DNA of 64,000 bases from Desulfoscipio gibsoniae DSM 7213 (GTDB taxonomy: Bacteria > Bacillota > Desulfotomaculia > Desulfotomaculales > Desulfallaceae), in contig NC_021184.1 in NCBI RefSeq assembly GCF_000233715.2, positions 806,001-870,000 on the forward strand. Direction: 5' to 3'. The number at the start of each line of letters is the position of its first letter. Within the stretch, counting starts at the first letter, position 1. Positions 54,691 to 63,269 of the stretch are shown one piece after another. The notes under the pieces are model-generated. The model was not told the origin of the DNA, did no database searches, and saw only the letters and a list, made by a program, of their open reading frames with translations. Made by a program: the position numbers and the translations under genes.

Positions 54691-54746
54691 TATGTTGGTC
54701 ATGGTTTTTTTGCCTGATAATAGCCTGTACTATAAGGAGTTTGAAC

Positions 54747-54776
54747 ACTTGTCCGGGAGCAAGTGTTTTATTTTTA
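54747..54776 (+). terminator. Intrinsic terminator
   Basis: AACACTTG and CAAGTGTT arms with an eight-base loop, followed by TTATTTTTAT. Confidence 0.75.
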
Positions 54777-54790
54777 TGTTTAAATGTATC

Positions 54791-54850
54791 TTGACTATAT
54801 GGTTAACAAGAAATATAATGATAATCATTATCATTATCATTATCATTATT
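54791..54850 (+). promoter_or_regulatory. SigA promoter overlapped by a near-perfect Fur box
   Basis: TTGACT (54791-54796), 17-base spacer, TATAAT (54814-54819). From 54814 the sequence TATAATGATAATCATTATC matches the classical 19-bp Fur consensus at 18 positions, and extra CATTAT hexamers extend it to about 54850. An iron-repressed promoter by all appearances. Confidence 0.8.
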
Positions 54851-54878
54851 ACGATTTTGGTAATGTGAGGAGGATATC

Positions 54879-55037
54879 ATGAAAAGGCCCCTGTGCTGTA
54901 TTAAGAAAGGCATGACCGTTTGTATCCCATTGCAGACCAAATCAAATTGCTGGCTCTTAATGCATCCATCGAGGCGGCCAGGGCCGGAGATGCCGGGCGG
55001 GGATTTGCGGTGGTGGCTCGGGAAGTCGGCAAATTAG
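54879..55037 (+). pseudogene. Iron-regulated start region fused to foreign sequence
   Basis: GAGGAGG and ATG 54879 follow the Fur-controlled promoter. The frame begins [16 protein letters not shown], then continues in the wrong frame through chemoreceptor sequence to a stop at 55037. The opening is compatible with a FeoA-like or other small iron gene that was cut off by a deletion; only about 16 residues remain, so identity is uncertain. Confidence 0.5.
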
Positions 55038-55465
55038 CGGTAAAAAGTAAAAAAACTGTTGAGGATATTTCCGTTACCCTCAGGCAGGTAAGAACTAACG
55101 CCTCTGCGGTTATGGAGAGTATGTCCCGGGGTGCTGAAGGCGTTCAAAACGGTATGGGTTTAATTGCCGAGGTTAACCAGTTTTGCCGTGCAATCGAGGA
55201 ACATATGGCGGCCAGTGTGGTTGCTGTTGAAAAGGCCGGTTCCGGTGCCGGTGCACTGGATTTGGGGATAGGAGGGGTGCAGTCCGTTGCCCGGGAGGTT
55301 AACCAGGTGGTAGGTAAACTATCCGATAGCAGTGGTAATACCACAGACACTTTAAAAGCTCAATCGGAATCGGTACAGCAATTGTTAAATAACCTGCAGA
55401 GGTTGCGAGGAATGGCGGGGAGAGATTTTTATGGCGCAAACGGGTTGGACAAATATTGCTTTTGA
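54920..55465 (+). pseudogene. Methyl-accepting chemotaxis protein fragment
   Basis: About 180 residues. [47 protein letters not shown] is the conserved hairpin tip and returning helix of a chemoreceptor. The sensing domain, membrane part and descending helix are absent; the sequence starts abruptly after the Fur-regulated start and ends in an unrelated tail ([11 protein letters not shown]). A deletion joined it to the iron-regulated promoter. Confidence 0.8.
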
Positions 55466-55859
55466 TAGGGTAAATAAAAAAAAATCAAAACGCCGGACAG
55501 TTAATTGCAAATGCGGTACAAGGCCGGCAAATGACGAAGGCTGTCGTAATTGTAAACAGTGCATGAAAAAAATATTGATTATTGGCGGAATAACCAAATT
55601 TAAACATCTATATGCGGATTTGATTGAAAACTGCGGTCATAAGTGCATATATTTAGATGGTTATTTGAGGAAAGGTGATAAACCATTGGAGAAAAAGATT
55701 ATCAAATGTGACATGGTTTTTTGCCCGGTAGACTGTAACAGCCATAATGCCTGTGCCAGCGCCAAGAAATTATGCAGAAAACACGGCAAGCCTATTAAGA
55801 TTTTGACATCATCCAGTGTTACTAATATGGCTAAGGCCATAAAAAGTATAAACTTGTAG
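55431..55859 (+). CDS. DUF2325 domain protein
   Basis: 142 residues from ATG 55431; an internal ATG at 55563 (MKKILIIGG) would give the bare domain of 98 residues. [31 protein letters not shown], then [45 protein letters not shown] is a full DUF2325 domain with its CPVDC-x-SH-x-A motif. The first 44 residues are basic with a CKCG-x-C-x2-C pattern. Function unknown; Cys-rich and possibly metal- or redox-related. Confidence 0.82.
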   Translation: MAQTGWTNIAFDRVNKKKSKRRTVNCKCGTRPANDEGCRNCKQCMKKILIIGGITKFKHLYADLIENCGHKCIYLDGYLRKGDKPLEKKIIKCDMVFCPVDCNSHNACASAKKLCRKHGKPIKILTSSSVTNMAKAIKSINL

Positions 55860-55949
55860 CTTATAGATAATAAACCCTAAGAGAATATTTAGTTGAATAA
55901 TCAAATTTATATTTTCTGCTGTAGCTTTTATTTTGAAAGGAGGAGTTAC

Positions 55950-56006
55950 ATGACGGGGGAACTGGTCAATAAAAATGAGGAAAATACTCAGTATGATAGT
56001 AAGTAA
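55950..56006 (+). CDS. 18-residue mini-ORF behind a strong binding site
   Basis: AAAGGAGGAG then ATG 55950, reading MTGELVNKNEENTQYDSK and stop. The ideal ribosome binding site is the only support. It may be the surviving 5' end of a lost gene or a leader peptide; nothing follows in frame. Confidence 0.3.
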   Translation: MTGELVNKNEENTQYDSK

Positions 56007-56138
56007 ATCACCCAGCGGCATGGCAAACTTAATCTATATAATTTGGAAGAGTGGAACGGAAGAAGCTTGCCGACAAAATTCCTTGTAGCATATGCCGCAG
56101 ATAGCATCACCTGTGTTGCTTAATACGGCATAACAATG

Positions 56139-56193
56139 AAAAGCGGACAGAGGGTGTTCGTAGAAATATAAAAATCCGGCTGTCTGCTTTTTA
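56139..56193. terminator. Terminator after the PIN/AbrB module
   Basis: AAGCGGACAG (56141-56150) and CTGTCTGCTT (56180-56189), nine of ten paired, T-run to 56192 on the plus strand. Located at the end of the minus-strand PIN gene. Confidence 0.6.
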
Positions 56194-56589
56194 TTGCTCT
56201 GTTTCAATCCATTCCAAGTATTGGGCCGCAGTCATTACACGTGGACGTTCCATATTAAGCTTTAAAAAGTGTTTATCTCCACTGATGATAATGTCCACAT
56301 CTGCAACGATAGCAGCATTTAGAATCGGTTGATCCTTTGGATCACTTATCAGCTTTTGAGGGTACTCTGGGGCTGGCACCAAATCATAGGCAAGCTCGGC
56401 AAGGAAAACCTCCACATCGGCTAATGCGTAAGGCGCTTTGCGTCCTAACACATCCCGTAACTCGAAGATGTTGCGGTCGCAGAGTACCAACTCGTGATAC
56501 CGCGCGGCGTGAAGCAGAGTAGCGGCAGGCTTTGAATGAGGCCAGAGCAATGCTGATATAAGGATGTTGGTATCGGCCAGCACTTTCAT
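56191..56589 (-). CDS. PIN-domain toxin
   Basis: 132 residues. MKVLADTNILISALLWP has the first active-site Asp; LCDRNIFELRDVLGRK a Glu/Asp helix; SDPKDQPILNAAIVADVDIIISGDKHFL the remaining acidic residues. PIN toxins are metal-dependent ribonucleases. It overlaps the antitoxin stop by four bases. Confidence 0.9.
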   Translation of the reverse strand: MKVLADTNILISALLWPHSKPAATLLHAARYHELVLCDRNIFELRDVLGRKAPYALADVEVFLAELAYDLVPAPEYPQKLISDPKDQPILNAAIVADVDIIISGDKHFLKLNMERPRVMTAAQYLEWIETEQ

Positions 56590-56849
56590 TGCTTTGAATC
56601 CTTTCCGTAGCGTACCTCGTCAACGAGAGCCTGCACTTCATCTTGATTTTTGATGCCGATTGCCTCCGCTACATCCTTAAAAGCTTTTTGAGCTTTTAGA
56701 ATTGCCGTAGCCGAAGCATTGTTGATGACAATTTCACCGTTTTCACGCTCAATAAAGAGTATTTTATCTCCCTCCTTGAGCATAAGCTTGCGGCGTATTT
56801 CGACCGGAACGGTGATTTGACCGTTTGCGGATACTTTTGCAAGGTTCAT
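56586..56849 (-). CDS. AbrB/MazE-family antitoxin
   Basis: 87 residues from ATG 56849, behind AGGAGTGA. NLAKVSANGQITVPVEIRRKLMLKEGDKILFIERENGEIVINN is the swapped-hairpin AbrB DNA-binding fold; the helical tail should wrap the PIN toxin. Forms an antitoxin-toxin operon with it. Confidence 0.9.
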   Translation of the reverse strand: MNLAKVSANGQITVPVEIRRKLMLKEGDKILFIERENGEIVINNASATAILKAQKAFKDVAEAIGIKNQDEVQALVDEVRYGKDSKQ

Positions 56850-57136
56850 CAATATCACTCCTAAGTCTTGAAATCTCAAGAATACTTTATATATAGTATA
56901 CACCATGGAGGTCAATTTATAAACAAAAGGCTACACTTCATATATCATGCTAAAATTTACTTCATTTCTAAAGAAGACAGGGATAAAAATGGAGAATCAA
57001 TATCAATTTCAATGCTTAAGAGGTATCAATGTGAAAGAAAAAGCTGATACCGGGCTTGGAAAAACTGGCAGAAGTGAGGTGAATGTAATCAAAAAATCTA
57101 ACTGTTGAGCCTTCCATCTGCCTGCTAAAGAAGGAC

Positions 57137-57361
57137 TTATAATGACTTCCAAAACTCTTCTTCTGTTATTTTTAGCTGATGCCTTAGTATCTTCTTCCAT
57201 AAGTTACCGGGGATTTCTTTGCTGACGGCATGGCTTACCCTGGTACGTAAAACATCCCCGTTAGCCAAAACTTTTTCATAGTACCAGTGGTCTATATCCC
57301 TTATCAATATCCACCCCGTTTTATCGCAATACTTTTTCAGGTGACCAAATTTTGGGGGCAT
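57137..57361 (-). CDS. HicA-like toxin
   Basis: 74 residues. FGHLKKYCDKTGWILIRDIDHWYYEKVLANGDVLRTRVSHAVSKEIPGNLWKKILRHQLKITEEEFWK matches the HicA-type dsRNA-binding mRNA interferase subfamily with the DH-x-YY motif and conserved His in VSH. It overlaps the preceding antitoxin-like gene by 41 bases. Confidence 0.8.
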   Translation of the reverse strand: MPPKFGHLKKYCDKTGWILIRDIDHWYYEKVLANGDVLRTRVSHAVSKEIPGNLWKKILRHQLKITEEEFWKSL

Positions 57362-57575
57362 ATTTAAATCTCCAGAAGTGATTTAATTTCCTGGTATTGT
57401 CACAAAGCCAAACCCTCAATATATAAGGAAAATGACCCTTTCGGTTTGGGGCGTTTAAAAACAGACTCATATTGTCCCGGTAATCCTCTGCGTATGTTTT
57501 TAGTTCCCTAATAAGCTCTTCAATTGCCTCATCCAAGGTAGGCCCATTTACAGCAATATCAATTTGGTCCAGCAC
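57321..57575 (-). CDS. Antitoxin-like partner of the HicA-type toxin, probably N-terminally truncated
   Basis: 84 residues. VNGPTLDEAIEELIRELKTYAEDYRDNMSLFLNAPNRKGHFPYILRVWLC resembles the C-terminal part of antitoxins found next to this HicA subfamily. The usual N-terminal Phd- or HicB-like part is missing, and no ribosome binding site precedes the GTG at 57575. The last 25 residues may be out-of-frame run-through. The module may therefore be decaying. Confidence 0.6.
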   Translation of the reverse strand: MLDQIDIAVNGPTLDEAIEELIRELKTYAEDYRDNMSLFLNAPNRKGHFPYILRVWLCDNTRKLNHFWRFKYAPKIWSPEKVLR

Positions 57576-57808
57576 TATGTTTTTTGTTAAATCTTAACTT
57601 CTATATAATAAACCCCAAACTTGCTTTTTCTCCGCCTGTTAGTACCTTTCATGATGCCCGTCTCCCGATACCGGGGTTTATCCTGACCGCGACTTTTCCC
57701 CCGCCCCAATAAAAAGCGAAACCTTGCGTCGTTTGCAAGCGTCTACATGATAGCAGTTTCAAAACAATATTACGCCGACTACTTATCTCCGAGGTATACC
57801 TGCAATTT

Positions 57809-58108
57809 ATGATGCAAACCTGGCCGAGAATCTTTACCGATCCAGCCGCAGCAGTGCAGTGGTTGGATGAAACTTACTTCAAACTAAGCAGTCCAATGGC
57901 CCGGGAAAACCTTGTTTATGCCGTTGGTGAGGTTGCTAAGTTAAACGGGGCCATCCACCCGGCCGTCACCGTTTGGCTTTGGCGAGTCCAGGAACAGGAA
58001 CCAGACCCGGATTACTGCTTTGACCAGCTTATTACTATTTACGAACTGGGAGAAGCAAAAGCGTTGGAGGAGATAGACGGCCTCTATTCCGGTATTACTT
58101 CCCCATGA
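57809..58108 (+). CDS. Hypothetical protein, HEAT-repeat-like, part 1
   Basis: 99 residues. Helical, with PAAAVQWLDETYFKLSSPMARENLVYAVGEVAKL and a Trp-rich WLWRVQEQEPDPDYCFDQL. The pattern suggests HEAT- or ARM-like helical repeats. Start ATG 57809 has only a distant GAGG. It ends overlapping the next ORF by four bases (ATGA). Confidence 0.5.
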   Translation: MMQTWPRIFTDPAAAVQWLDETYFKLSSPMARENLVYAVGEVAKLNGAIHPAVTVWLWRVQEQEPDPDYCFDQLITIYELGEAKALEEIDGLYSGITSP

Positions 58109-58296
58109 GAAGAGTGGAATTGATCCGCAGCATTGCCGGTCTTACCCGCCGGCAGACGAAAGAAGCCCAGGACGGTTTGATCGAATGGCTGTGGAAAATA
58201 GCCGAAACCGATACGTCGGCATATTGCCGTCAGGAATGTCTTTCCGCCCTGTATACGGATTTGGGCCAGGAAAAGACACTGGAACAGTTTGTATAA
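58105..58296 (+). CDS. Hypothetical protein, HEAT-repeat-like, part 2
   Basis: 63 residues. VELIRSIAGLTRRQTKEAQDGLIEWLWKIAETDTSAYCRQECLSALYTDLGQE repeats the same helical theme and again a W-L-W motif, so the two ORFs may be pieces of one gene split by a frameshift, or two coupled small genes. No function can be assigned. Confidence 0.5.
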   Translation: MRRVELIRSIAGLTRRQTKEAQDGLIEWLWKIAETDTSAYCRQECLSALYTDLGQEKTLEQFV

Positions 58297-58450
58297 TATA
58301 TGAAGATATAGTTATTTAATTATTGTCAAGCTTTCTGCTTTAGACATCGTCATAATATACATATTTTTCTGGTGTGAAGAAGTTCCCTATCTTTTAAGAG
58401 AAACCCTGTCCTTCATGCGTAGTAAATATATGAAAGGGATTTGAAAGGGG

Positions 58451-59005
58451 GTGGAGGCTTTGGAATATTCGCAGGCTGAACTGGTTCGGGGTATAAGAAA
58501 CAAGGATTCAGCCGCCTATGAGTACATGATATGTAAGTATACAAAGACGGTTTTCTGTCTTGCTTACAATATTTTGTCTGAGTCTCATAGCAAGGAAGAT
58601 ATTGAGGAATGTGTTGCCGATGTTTTTCTTGATGCATGGATAAAGATCGCCGAGTTCGATGAAGAGAAGGCAAACTTTAGAACCTGGCTGTTGATTCTGA
58701 CTAAGTATAAGGCGCTAACATACAGACGCAAAAAACGCCTGAGCAATATTCTGGATATCGAGGATGCTGATATAAAGAACGACGTCAATTTGGAAAAGCT
58801 GGTATTACTGAGACAGGATCAGGAACAAGTAATAAAAATAATTAATTCCTTTCAAAAGATTGATCGGGAGATATTTGTGAGAAGGTTTTTTCTGGGCGAA
58901 AAGATTAGCGATCTGGCTAAAGCCTTCAATTTGTCCCGTGCAGCCGTAGACAACAGGCTGCTGCGGGGAAGAAAAATCATAAAGGAGGGTTTGCAGTATG
59001 AATGA
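58451..59005 (+). CDS. ECF-type RNA polymerase sigma factor
   Basis: 184 residues, GTG 58451 with AAAGGGG close upstream. Region 2: AAYEYMICKYTKTVFCLAYNILS and DIEECVADVFLDAWIKIAEFDEEKANFRTWLLILTKYKAL. Region 4: REIFVRRFFLGEKISDLAKAFNLSRAAVDNRLLRGRKIIK. It directs RNA polymerase to a small regulon in response to a signal passed by the anti-sigma factor, whose gene overlaps by eight bases. Confidence 0.92.
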   Translation: MEALEYSQAELVRGIRNKDSAAYEYMICKYTKTVFCLAYNILSESHSKEDIEECVADVFLDAWIKIAEFDEEKANFRTWLLILTKYKALTYRRKKRLSNILDIEDADIKNDVNLEKLVLLRQDQEQVIKIINSFQKIDREIFVRRFFLGEKISDLAKAFNLSRAAVDNRLLRGRKIIKEGLQYE

Positions 59006-60341
59006 AGACAAAATGCTCACGATACTTAACAATCTTGATGATGATTTAATAGAGAAGGAGATTGACAATCTTATGGACGGAGTTGAATGCAATATGGAAT
59101 CAATAAACAAAAAAGCACATAAGAAACTTGACAAGTATAATAGGAAGATCAAATTCAGAAAACAACTGCCCTATGTTGCGGCAATTTGTGCATGCTTTAT
59201 CTGCATCAATACGGTATATGCAGATGACATATCAGAAGCGGTAAAGAGATTTTTTAACAAAACCCCGGTATATTCAACCATGGTAGACGGAAGCGCCTAT
59301 TATCTGAAGGACAGCCTGGTACTGGATGACAATATGGTGATCGACAGCTTCATGGTTTCGGAAGGCAGAATGGACATGAAATTCACCTCAAAGCTTGGTA
59401 TCAGTATTCTAAAGGATACGAGAATTATACCTAAGGATAATCCGAACACTCAATATGTCATGGGGGGCTATTCCGAGGATAACGGCAAATATACTTTCAG
59501 CTTCATGAACGGGAAAGAAGACAACTACAACATTAAGCCATTCAAATCTTTTGATCTGATAGTCGGCAATAAAACATATTCCATCTCTCTAGATCAGGCG
59601 AAGAGCCTGGATGAAACACAGAAGCTTTTTGCCAGTGAAGCAACATCCAACCAAATCGGCCTGGTTGATGTCGGTGCGAACAGCCTGGAAAAAGACGGCA
59701 AGCAGGCTATTCAGCTGATTGCTTCTTTCAAAAACAAGGATATGAAGCTCAGTAAATTTGGCCGGCCGGTGGATTCAACGGTCAAAACTACCTTTGAGAA
59801 TCTGGGTGAGGACGGCATTGTAAGTACGGGAACCGGTTTAAGGACGGAAGATATTTATGTAACAGATGAAAGCGGAACTAAATATAAGCTGGAAGTTCCG
59901 GCTGATTCAAATGCTTTTCCTGTAACTACCTTTGTGACAGACGCAGCAATAGACAACAAGCTTACACTGAAGCTGCCTGCTCTAATTGCAAGCTATCAAA
60001 AGAAAGTTGATAGTTTAAAAATTATCATTCCGAAAGAGGGCGAGGAAATTCTCAACCGTGACGTGGATATGTTTGCTCAGAAGGCGGTGGCCAAGAGCAT
60101 TAAACGGCTATCTCCAACCTCGGCCCAGCTTGTATTCCAATTAAACACAGGAAATGAGAAATATGTCGGCATCAAGTCTTTCCATATAGATAGCAAAAAT
60201 ATTCTAAAGGCTTCTTCAGAATTTAGCGGCGACACAGCTGTTATGATTCTTGAGTTCAATAAGGATGTCGATGAGATCAATCTGGATATATCCTGGCCGA
60301 AGTTTGTTATGAACGGTAACTGGACGATAAATATGAAATAA
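58998..60341 (+). CDS. Membrane anti-sigma factor with DUF4179-type extracellular domain
   Basis: 447 residues. Cytoplasmic N-terminus to about residue 55 (contains CNMESINKKAHKKLDKYNRK), one membrane helix LPYVAAICACFICINTVYA, then a large outside domain (AVKRFFNKTPVYSTMVDGSAY..., FDLIVGNKTYSISL) as in DUF4179 proteins. It probably holds the ECF sigma factor inactive until an envelope cue. The ATG overlaps the sigma gene. Confidence 0.85.
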   Translation: MNEDKMLTILNNLDDDLIEKEIDNLMDGVECNMESINKKAHKKLDKYNRKIKFRKQLPYVAAICACFICINTVYADDISEAVKRFFNKTPVYSTMVDGSAYYLKDSLVLDDNMVIDSFMVSEGRMDMKFTSKLGISILKDTRIIPKDNPNTQYVMGGYSEDNGKYTFSFMNGKEDNYNIKPFKSFDLIVGNKTYSISLDQAKSLDETQKLFASEATSNQIGLVDVGANSLEKDGKQAIQLIASFKNKDMKLSKFGRPVDSTVKTTFENLGEDGIVSTGTGLRTEDIYVTDESGTKYKLEVPADSNAFPVTTFVTDAAIDNKLTLKLPALIASYQKKVDSLKIIIPKEGEEILNRDVDMFAQKAVAKSIKRLSPTSAQLVFQLNTGNEKYVGIKSFHIDSKNILKASSEFSGDTAVMILEFNKDVDEINLDISWPKFVMNGNWTINMK

Positions 60342-60368
60342 ATACGGAATAGCTTCCATATTTTGCAT

Positions 60369-60411
60369 AACCTTCAAACGGATGTGTAATAAGAGCATTT
60401 GTTTGAAGGTT
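60369..60411 (+). terminator. Terminator-like hairpin after the anti-sigma gene
   Basis: AACCTTCAAAC (60369-60379) pairs perfectly with GTTTGAAGGTT (60401-60411). The tail is TGTTTGC, a weak T-run, and it merges with the RelB gene fragment. Confidence 0.6.
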
Positions 60412-60412
60412 T

Positions 60413-60472
60413 GTTTGCTATTGTCCGATCAGATGATTTTTAGATTTTTATAATGACTATAACCTGCAAGTT
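60413..60472 (+). pseudogene. Fragment of a RelB/DinJ antitoxin gene
   Basis: About 60 bases match 51701-51752 of the intact antitoxin gene (GTTTGCTATTGTCCG, CAGATGATTTTT, ATAATGACTATAACCTGCAA) with one substitution and an 8-base tandem duplication (AGATTTTT) that shifts the frame. A small, recent-looking duplicate remnant 8.7 kb away. Confidence 0.75.
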
Positions 60473-60606
60473 ATCCCCTTGTGAAGCACCCGGCTGATAT
60501 GAACACCATTACTGATACCGGAAAAGTCGGCTGTGTTTGTAAACGCTTCCTCCATTCCCAGGACTGTCAGGCTGTCGTTCAGATTCTTGATTCCGTCCCC
60601 TGTCAT

Positions 60607-60649
60607 AAAGAAGCGCCGCAAGCTCCATAGGAGGTTGCGGCACTTCTTT
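60607..60649. terminator. Terminator after the SLH protein gene
   Basis: AAAGAAG and GCCGCAA arms pair with TTGCGGC and CTTCTTT around an inner CTCC/GGAG. It lies ten bases past the minus-strand stop at 60659. Confidence 0.75.
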
Positions 60650-60658
60650 GCTTTTCAT

Positions 60659-62911
60659 TTACCACGTGCCATTTTTGTTTCTCATTTTAGGTGCCGAGTT
60701 TATTGCCACTGCCGCCAGTTCCTCCCAGGTGACACTGTCCGAGGGCTTAAAGAGTCCTGTTTCATCGCCCCGCATGATGCCCAGTCCCTGGGCCAGGCCT
60801 ATATAGTTCCGGTCGGTTGCGGAAAGTGAAGCGATGTCCTTATATGAAGAAGCGATGTTGTTGTTTATTTTCGCAATTTCGGCGTAGCCCATGGCGTTCA
60901 CCATCCAGCGGGCCAGGGTCAACCTGGTGACCGGCTGCTCAGGGTTGAAATTCCCGCCCTTGTCATATATACCCATTATAGCTCCGGCCTGGATTGCATT
61001 AAAATCGGGATCTTCAAGGTTTACGTCCCGGAATTGTTGCTCTCTTTTTTCGTTGTAGTCGTAATAATTGCCCATGGTGGCTGTTATCAGCCTGGCCACG
61101 TCCCTCTTTTTGACGGCGCCTGTGGGGCTGAATTGCTCCGGAGACGGCAGAATGCCGCTACCTGCCACTATTTCAAGATACTGGGCAGCCCAGCTCTGTT
61201 TATAGTCATAACCGTTTCCGGAGGTTTTGTTGACCGGCTGGCCGTCGTTGGTAACAGGTTTTCCGGTCAGCGCGTCAATGGCGCTAAATCCGTCGTTATC
61301 AGGGCGGTAGACCAGTATAGCCTGGCTACCCGGTTTTTCTCCCTCCCGGGGGATGAAATAGTTCACTTGCAGGGATGAGAGTTCCAGCCATTTGCTGGCC
61401 GCCTCCTCCGGGGCGATTACATTTTGAACTGCCGGGAAGGAAACCTTGTGCCATTCGCAGTGATAGTCTCTGATTTTGCCGTCACTGCTTATCCCTATAT
61501 GTATGCCGTCCTGGGGAAAGGGAATGCCGTTAACAACTCTGTAGAAATGAAAACTATAGCCTTGCTCGTGACCCATTGGGTACATGTCCACCTGATTTTT
61601 CTCCGGGGCCAGGTATGGGCTGTATTCCGGGGCTACATTTTTAATAAATGCGTCAGCCTTGGCCAGCGCTTCTTCCCGGGAGATTTTTGGAGAGCCTGTC
61701 TCAGCCTGCATTTCCGGACCGTATTCGTAATAATTCACCACCCGGCCGGTGGTTTGGTCAATACCTACTTGTGAACCGGGATAGTGTCTGCTGCTGCCTT
61801 TTTGAGCAATCTCGAAACTCCAAAATTCCTGATTCCCAAAGGGACCGCCCACGCTGGAGCCGCCTCCCCCCATCTCCACTTCTCCTTCGATTCCCAGAGA
61901 GCGGAAAAATCTTTCTGCTGTACTCCTGGCTTTTTCCACCGTGATCCTTTGCCCGGGGGAATCCGGGGGGTTGTTAACACCGCTAATCTTCGGAATGTCT
62001 TCAAACAGTCTGATATCTTTTATGTTCTTTTCCTTGCCTTGATTATCTACGGCCTTGCCGTTAGTGGCATTAAACATCAGTTCCCGGGTATTGAGCTGAT
62101 ATATAAGCTTGGCTTCCGGAGACTTACCGGCGTAATTGCGGTAGGGCACCTGGTATATCAATGCCATACCCAGTTCGTTAGTGGCCTTTTCAGTAAGCGC
62201 CTTGGCCGGAACCGGTGTTCCTATAGCGGGCAGCTTAACCTCGGGCTGCCAGTTCATGTTGAAGCTGACAACCTTGCCCGAAAGGGCGTCCACGGAAACA
62301 CGTATGCCGTCATAGTCGACTTTAATTCCGTTTTCCACTCGTGCCCAATAGAAGCGGTGTACTATATCTAAGTTGGGGAGGGGGTAATAGTGTTCTGTAG
62401 GGCTTTTCTGCAGTTGCATGCTTTTAAAACGTTCGGGCTGTAGCTTTTGGACAAATTGTTCAGCAATCTTTTGAGCCTCCTGCTTTTGGATGATCCCCTT
62501 TGTTTCCGCGGGCGTGTTATTGCGCCAGCTCATATTCAATATTTCGCCGGTATCGGCATCCAGGGAGACAGAATAGCCCGCCGGCATGCCCGGCCCGTGG
62601 TACATTCTTTCATAATAATGTATCCGCCATATATTTCTGTCCTGATAGGGTTCGAAATCCAGTTGCATATCGGGCTTGCTTTCCCCGATTATTTCCGGGA
62701 AGACGCTTTTGATAATCTTTAATGCTTCGTCTTCAGAAATTCTTGGCGAATCCTTTTTTTCCTCTGAAGTGGGCGGCAGTTTTATCGCTTCTGTAACAGT
62801 TACCTCTTTGATTACAATTTGTGAAGCTGTCTGTTCCGCCGCTGCTGCGGTGGACATTAATAAAGAACCGAATAATAAGACCACTGAAAAACAGAGTGCT
62901 TTTCTTCTCAT
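60659..62911 (-). CDS. Secreted YcdB/YcdC-repeat protein with C-terminal SLH domains
   Basis: 750 residues. Signal peptide MRRKALCFSVVLLFGSLLMSTAAAA. Two or more YcdB/PepSY-like repeats: EDEALKIIKSVFPEIIGESKPDMQL, YSVSLDADTGEILNMSW, VSVDALSGKVVSFNMNW, and SREEALAKADAFIKNVAPEYSPYL. Two S-layer homology units close the protein: QFRDVNLEDPDFNAIQAGAIMGIYDKGGNFNPEQPVTRLTLARWMV and YKDIASLSATDRNYIGLAQGLGIMRGDETGLFKPSDSVTWEELA. It should be anchored to the cell-wall polymer through SLH. The YcdB part may restrain a protease or bind peptides; the actual role is unknown. Confidence 0.9.
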   Translation of the reverse strand: MRRKALCFSVVLLFGSLLMSTAAAAEQTASQIVIKEVTVTEAIKLPPTSEEKKDSPRISEDEALKIIKSVFPEIIGESKPDMQLDFEPYQDRNIWRIHYYERMYHGPGMPAGYSVSLDADTGEILNMSWRNNTPAETKGIIQKQEAQKIAEQFVQKLQPERFKSMQLQKSPTEHYYPLPNLDIVHRFYWARVENGIKVDYDGIRVSVDALSGKVVSFNMNWQPEVKLPAIGTPVPAKALTEKATNELGMALIYQVPYRNYAGKSPEAKLIYQLNTRELMFNATNGKAVDNQGKEKNIKDIRLFEDIPKISGVNNPPDSPGQRITVEKARSTAERFFRSLGIEGEVEMGGGGSSVGGPFGNQEFWSFEIAQKGSSRHYPGSQVGIDQTTGRVVNYYEYGPEMQAETGSPKISREEALAKADAFIKNVAPEYSPYLAPEKNQVDMYPMGHEQGYSFHFYRVVNGIPFPQDGIHIGISSDGKIRDYHCEWHKVSFPAVQNVIAPEEAASKWLELSSLQVNYFIPREGEKPGSQAILVYRPDNDGFSAIDALTGKPVTNDGQPVNKTSGNGYDYKQSWAAQYLEIVAGSGILPSPEQFSPTGAVKKRDVARLITATMGNYYDYNEKREQQFRDVNLEDPDFNAIQAGAIMGIYDKGGNFNPEQPVTRLTLARWMVNAMGYAEIAKINNNIASSYKDIASLSATDRNYIGLAQGLGIMRGDETGLFKPSDSVTWEELAAVAINSAPKMRNKNGTW

Positions 62912-62929
62912 TTTCTCCTCCTTCTAAGG

Positions 62930-63004
62930 TATGGGGACACACCTTCTTAGCTTGGGTAGATCCCTTACTTTTGAATAAATGCACGAAGGAATGTCCCCAA
63001 TTGG
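62930..63004. repeat. 75-bp tandem repeat, unit A
   Basis: Begins TATGGGGACACACC and ends TGTCCCCAATTG. The ends GGGGACA and TGTCCCC are complementary, so the unit itself can fold into a long hairpin. Unit B follows two bases later. Both lie in the leader of the SLH protein gene (minus strand). Confidence 0.75.
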
Positions 63005-63006
63005 TG

Positions 63007-63079
63007 TATGGGGACACACCTTCTTAGCTTGGATAGATCCCTTGCTTCAATACAAATTCACGAGGGAATTTCCCAATTG
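63007..63079. repeat. 75-bp tandem repeat, unit B
   Basis: About 85% identical to unit A by eye (TATGGGGACACACC, CTTCTTAGCTTGG, TAGATCCCTT, CAATTG shared). Its 3' arm has decayed to TTTCCC, so the terminal pairing is weaker than in unit A. Confidence 0.75.
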
Positions 63080-63269
63080 AGTCTTAATTGGTTCAACCAT
63101 GGGTATTGTCTCCTGCTGAATCATTCACCTCCGTTCCGTGTGTGGGCATAAATACTCATATTAATAAGACGTAGAAGATATGATTTTTGTTGCACGTTCA
63201 TAACAAAAATTTCATATTTTGCCATTACGGTGTTACCTGGGCATAACATGAAAATTCACCGTCTTTTAT

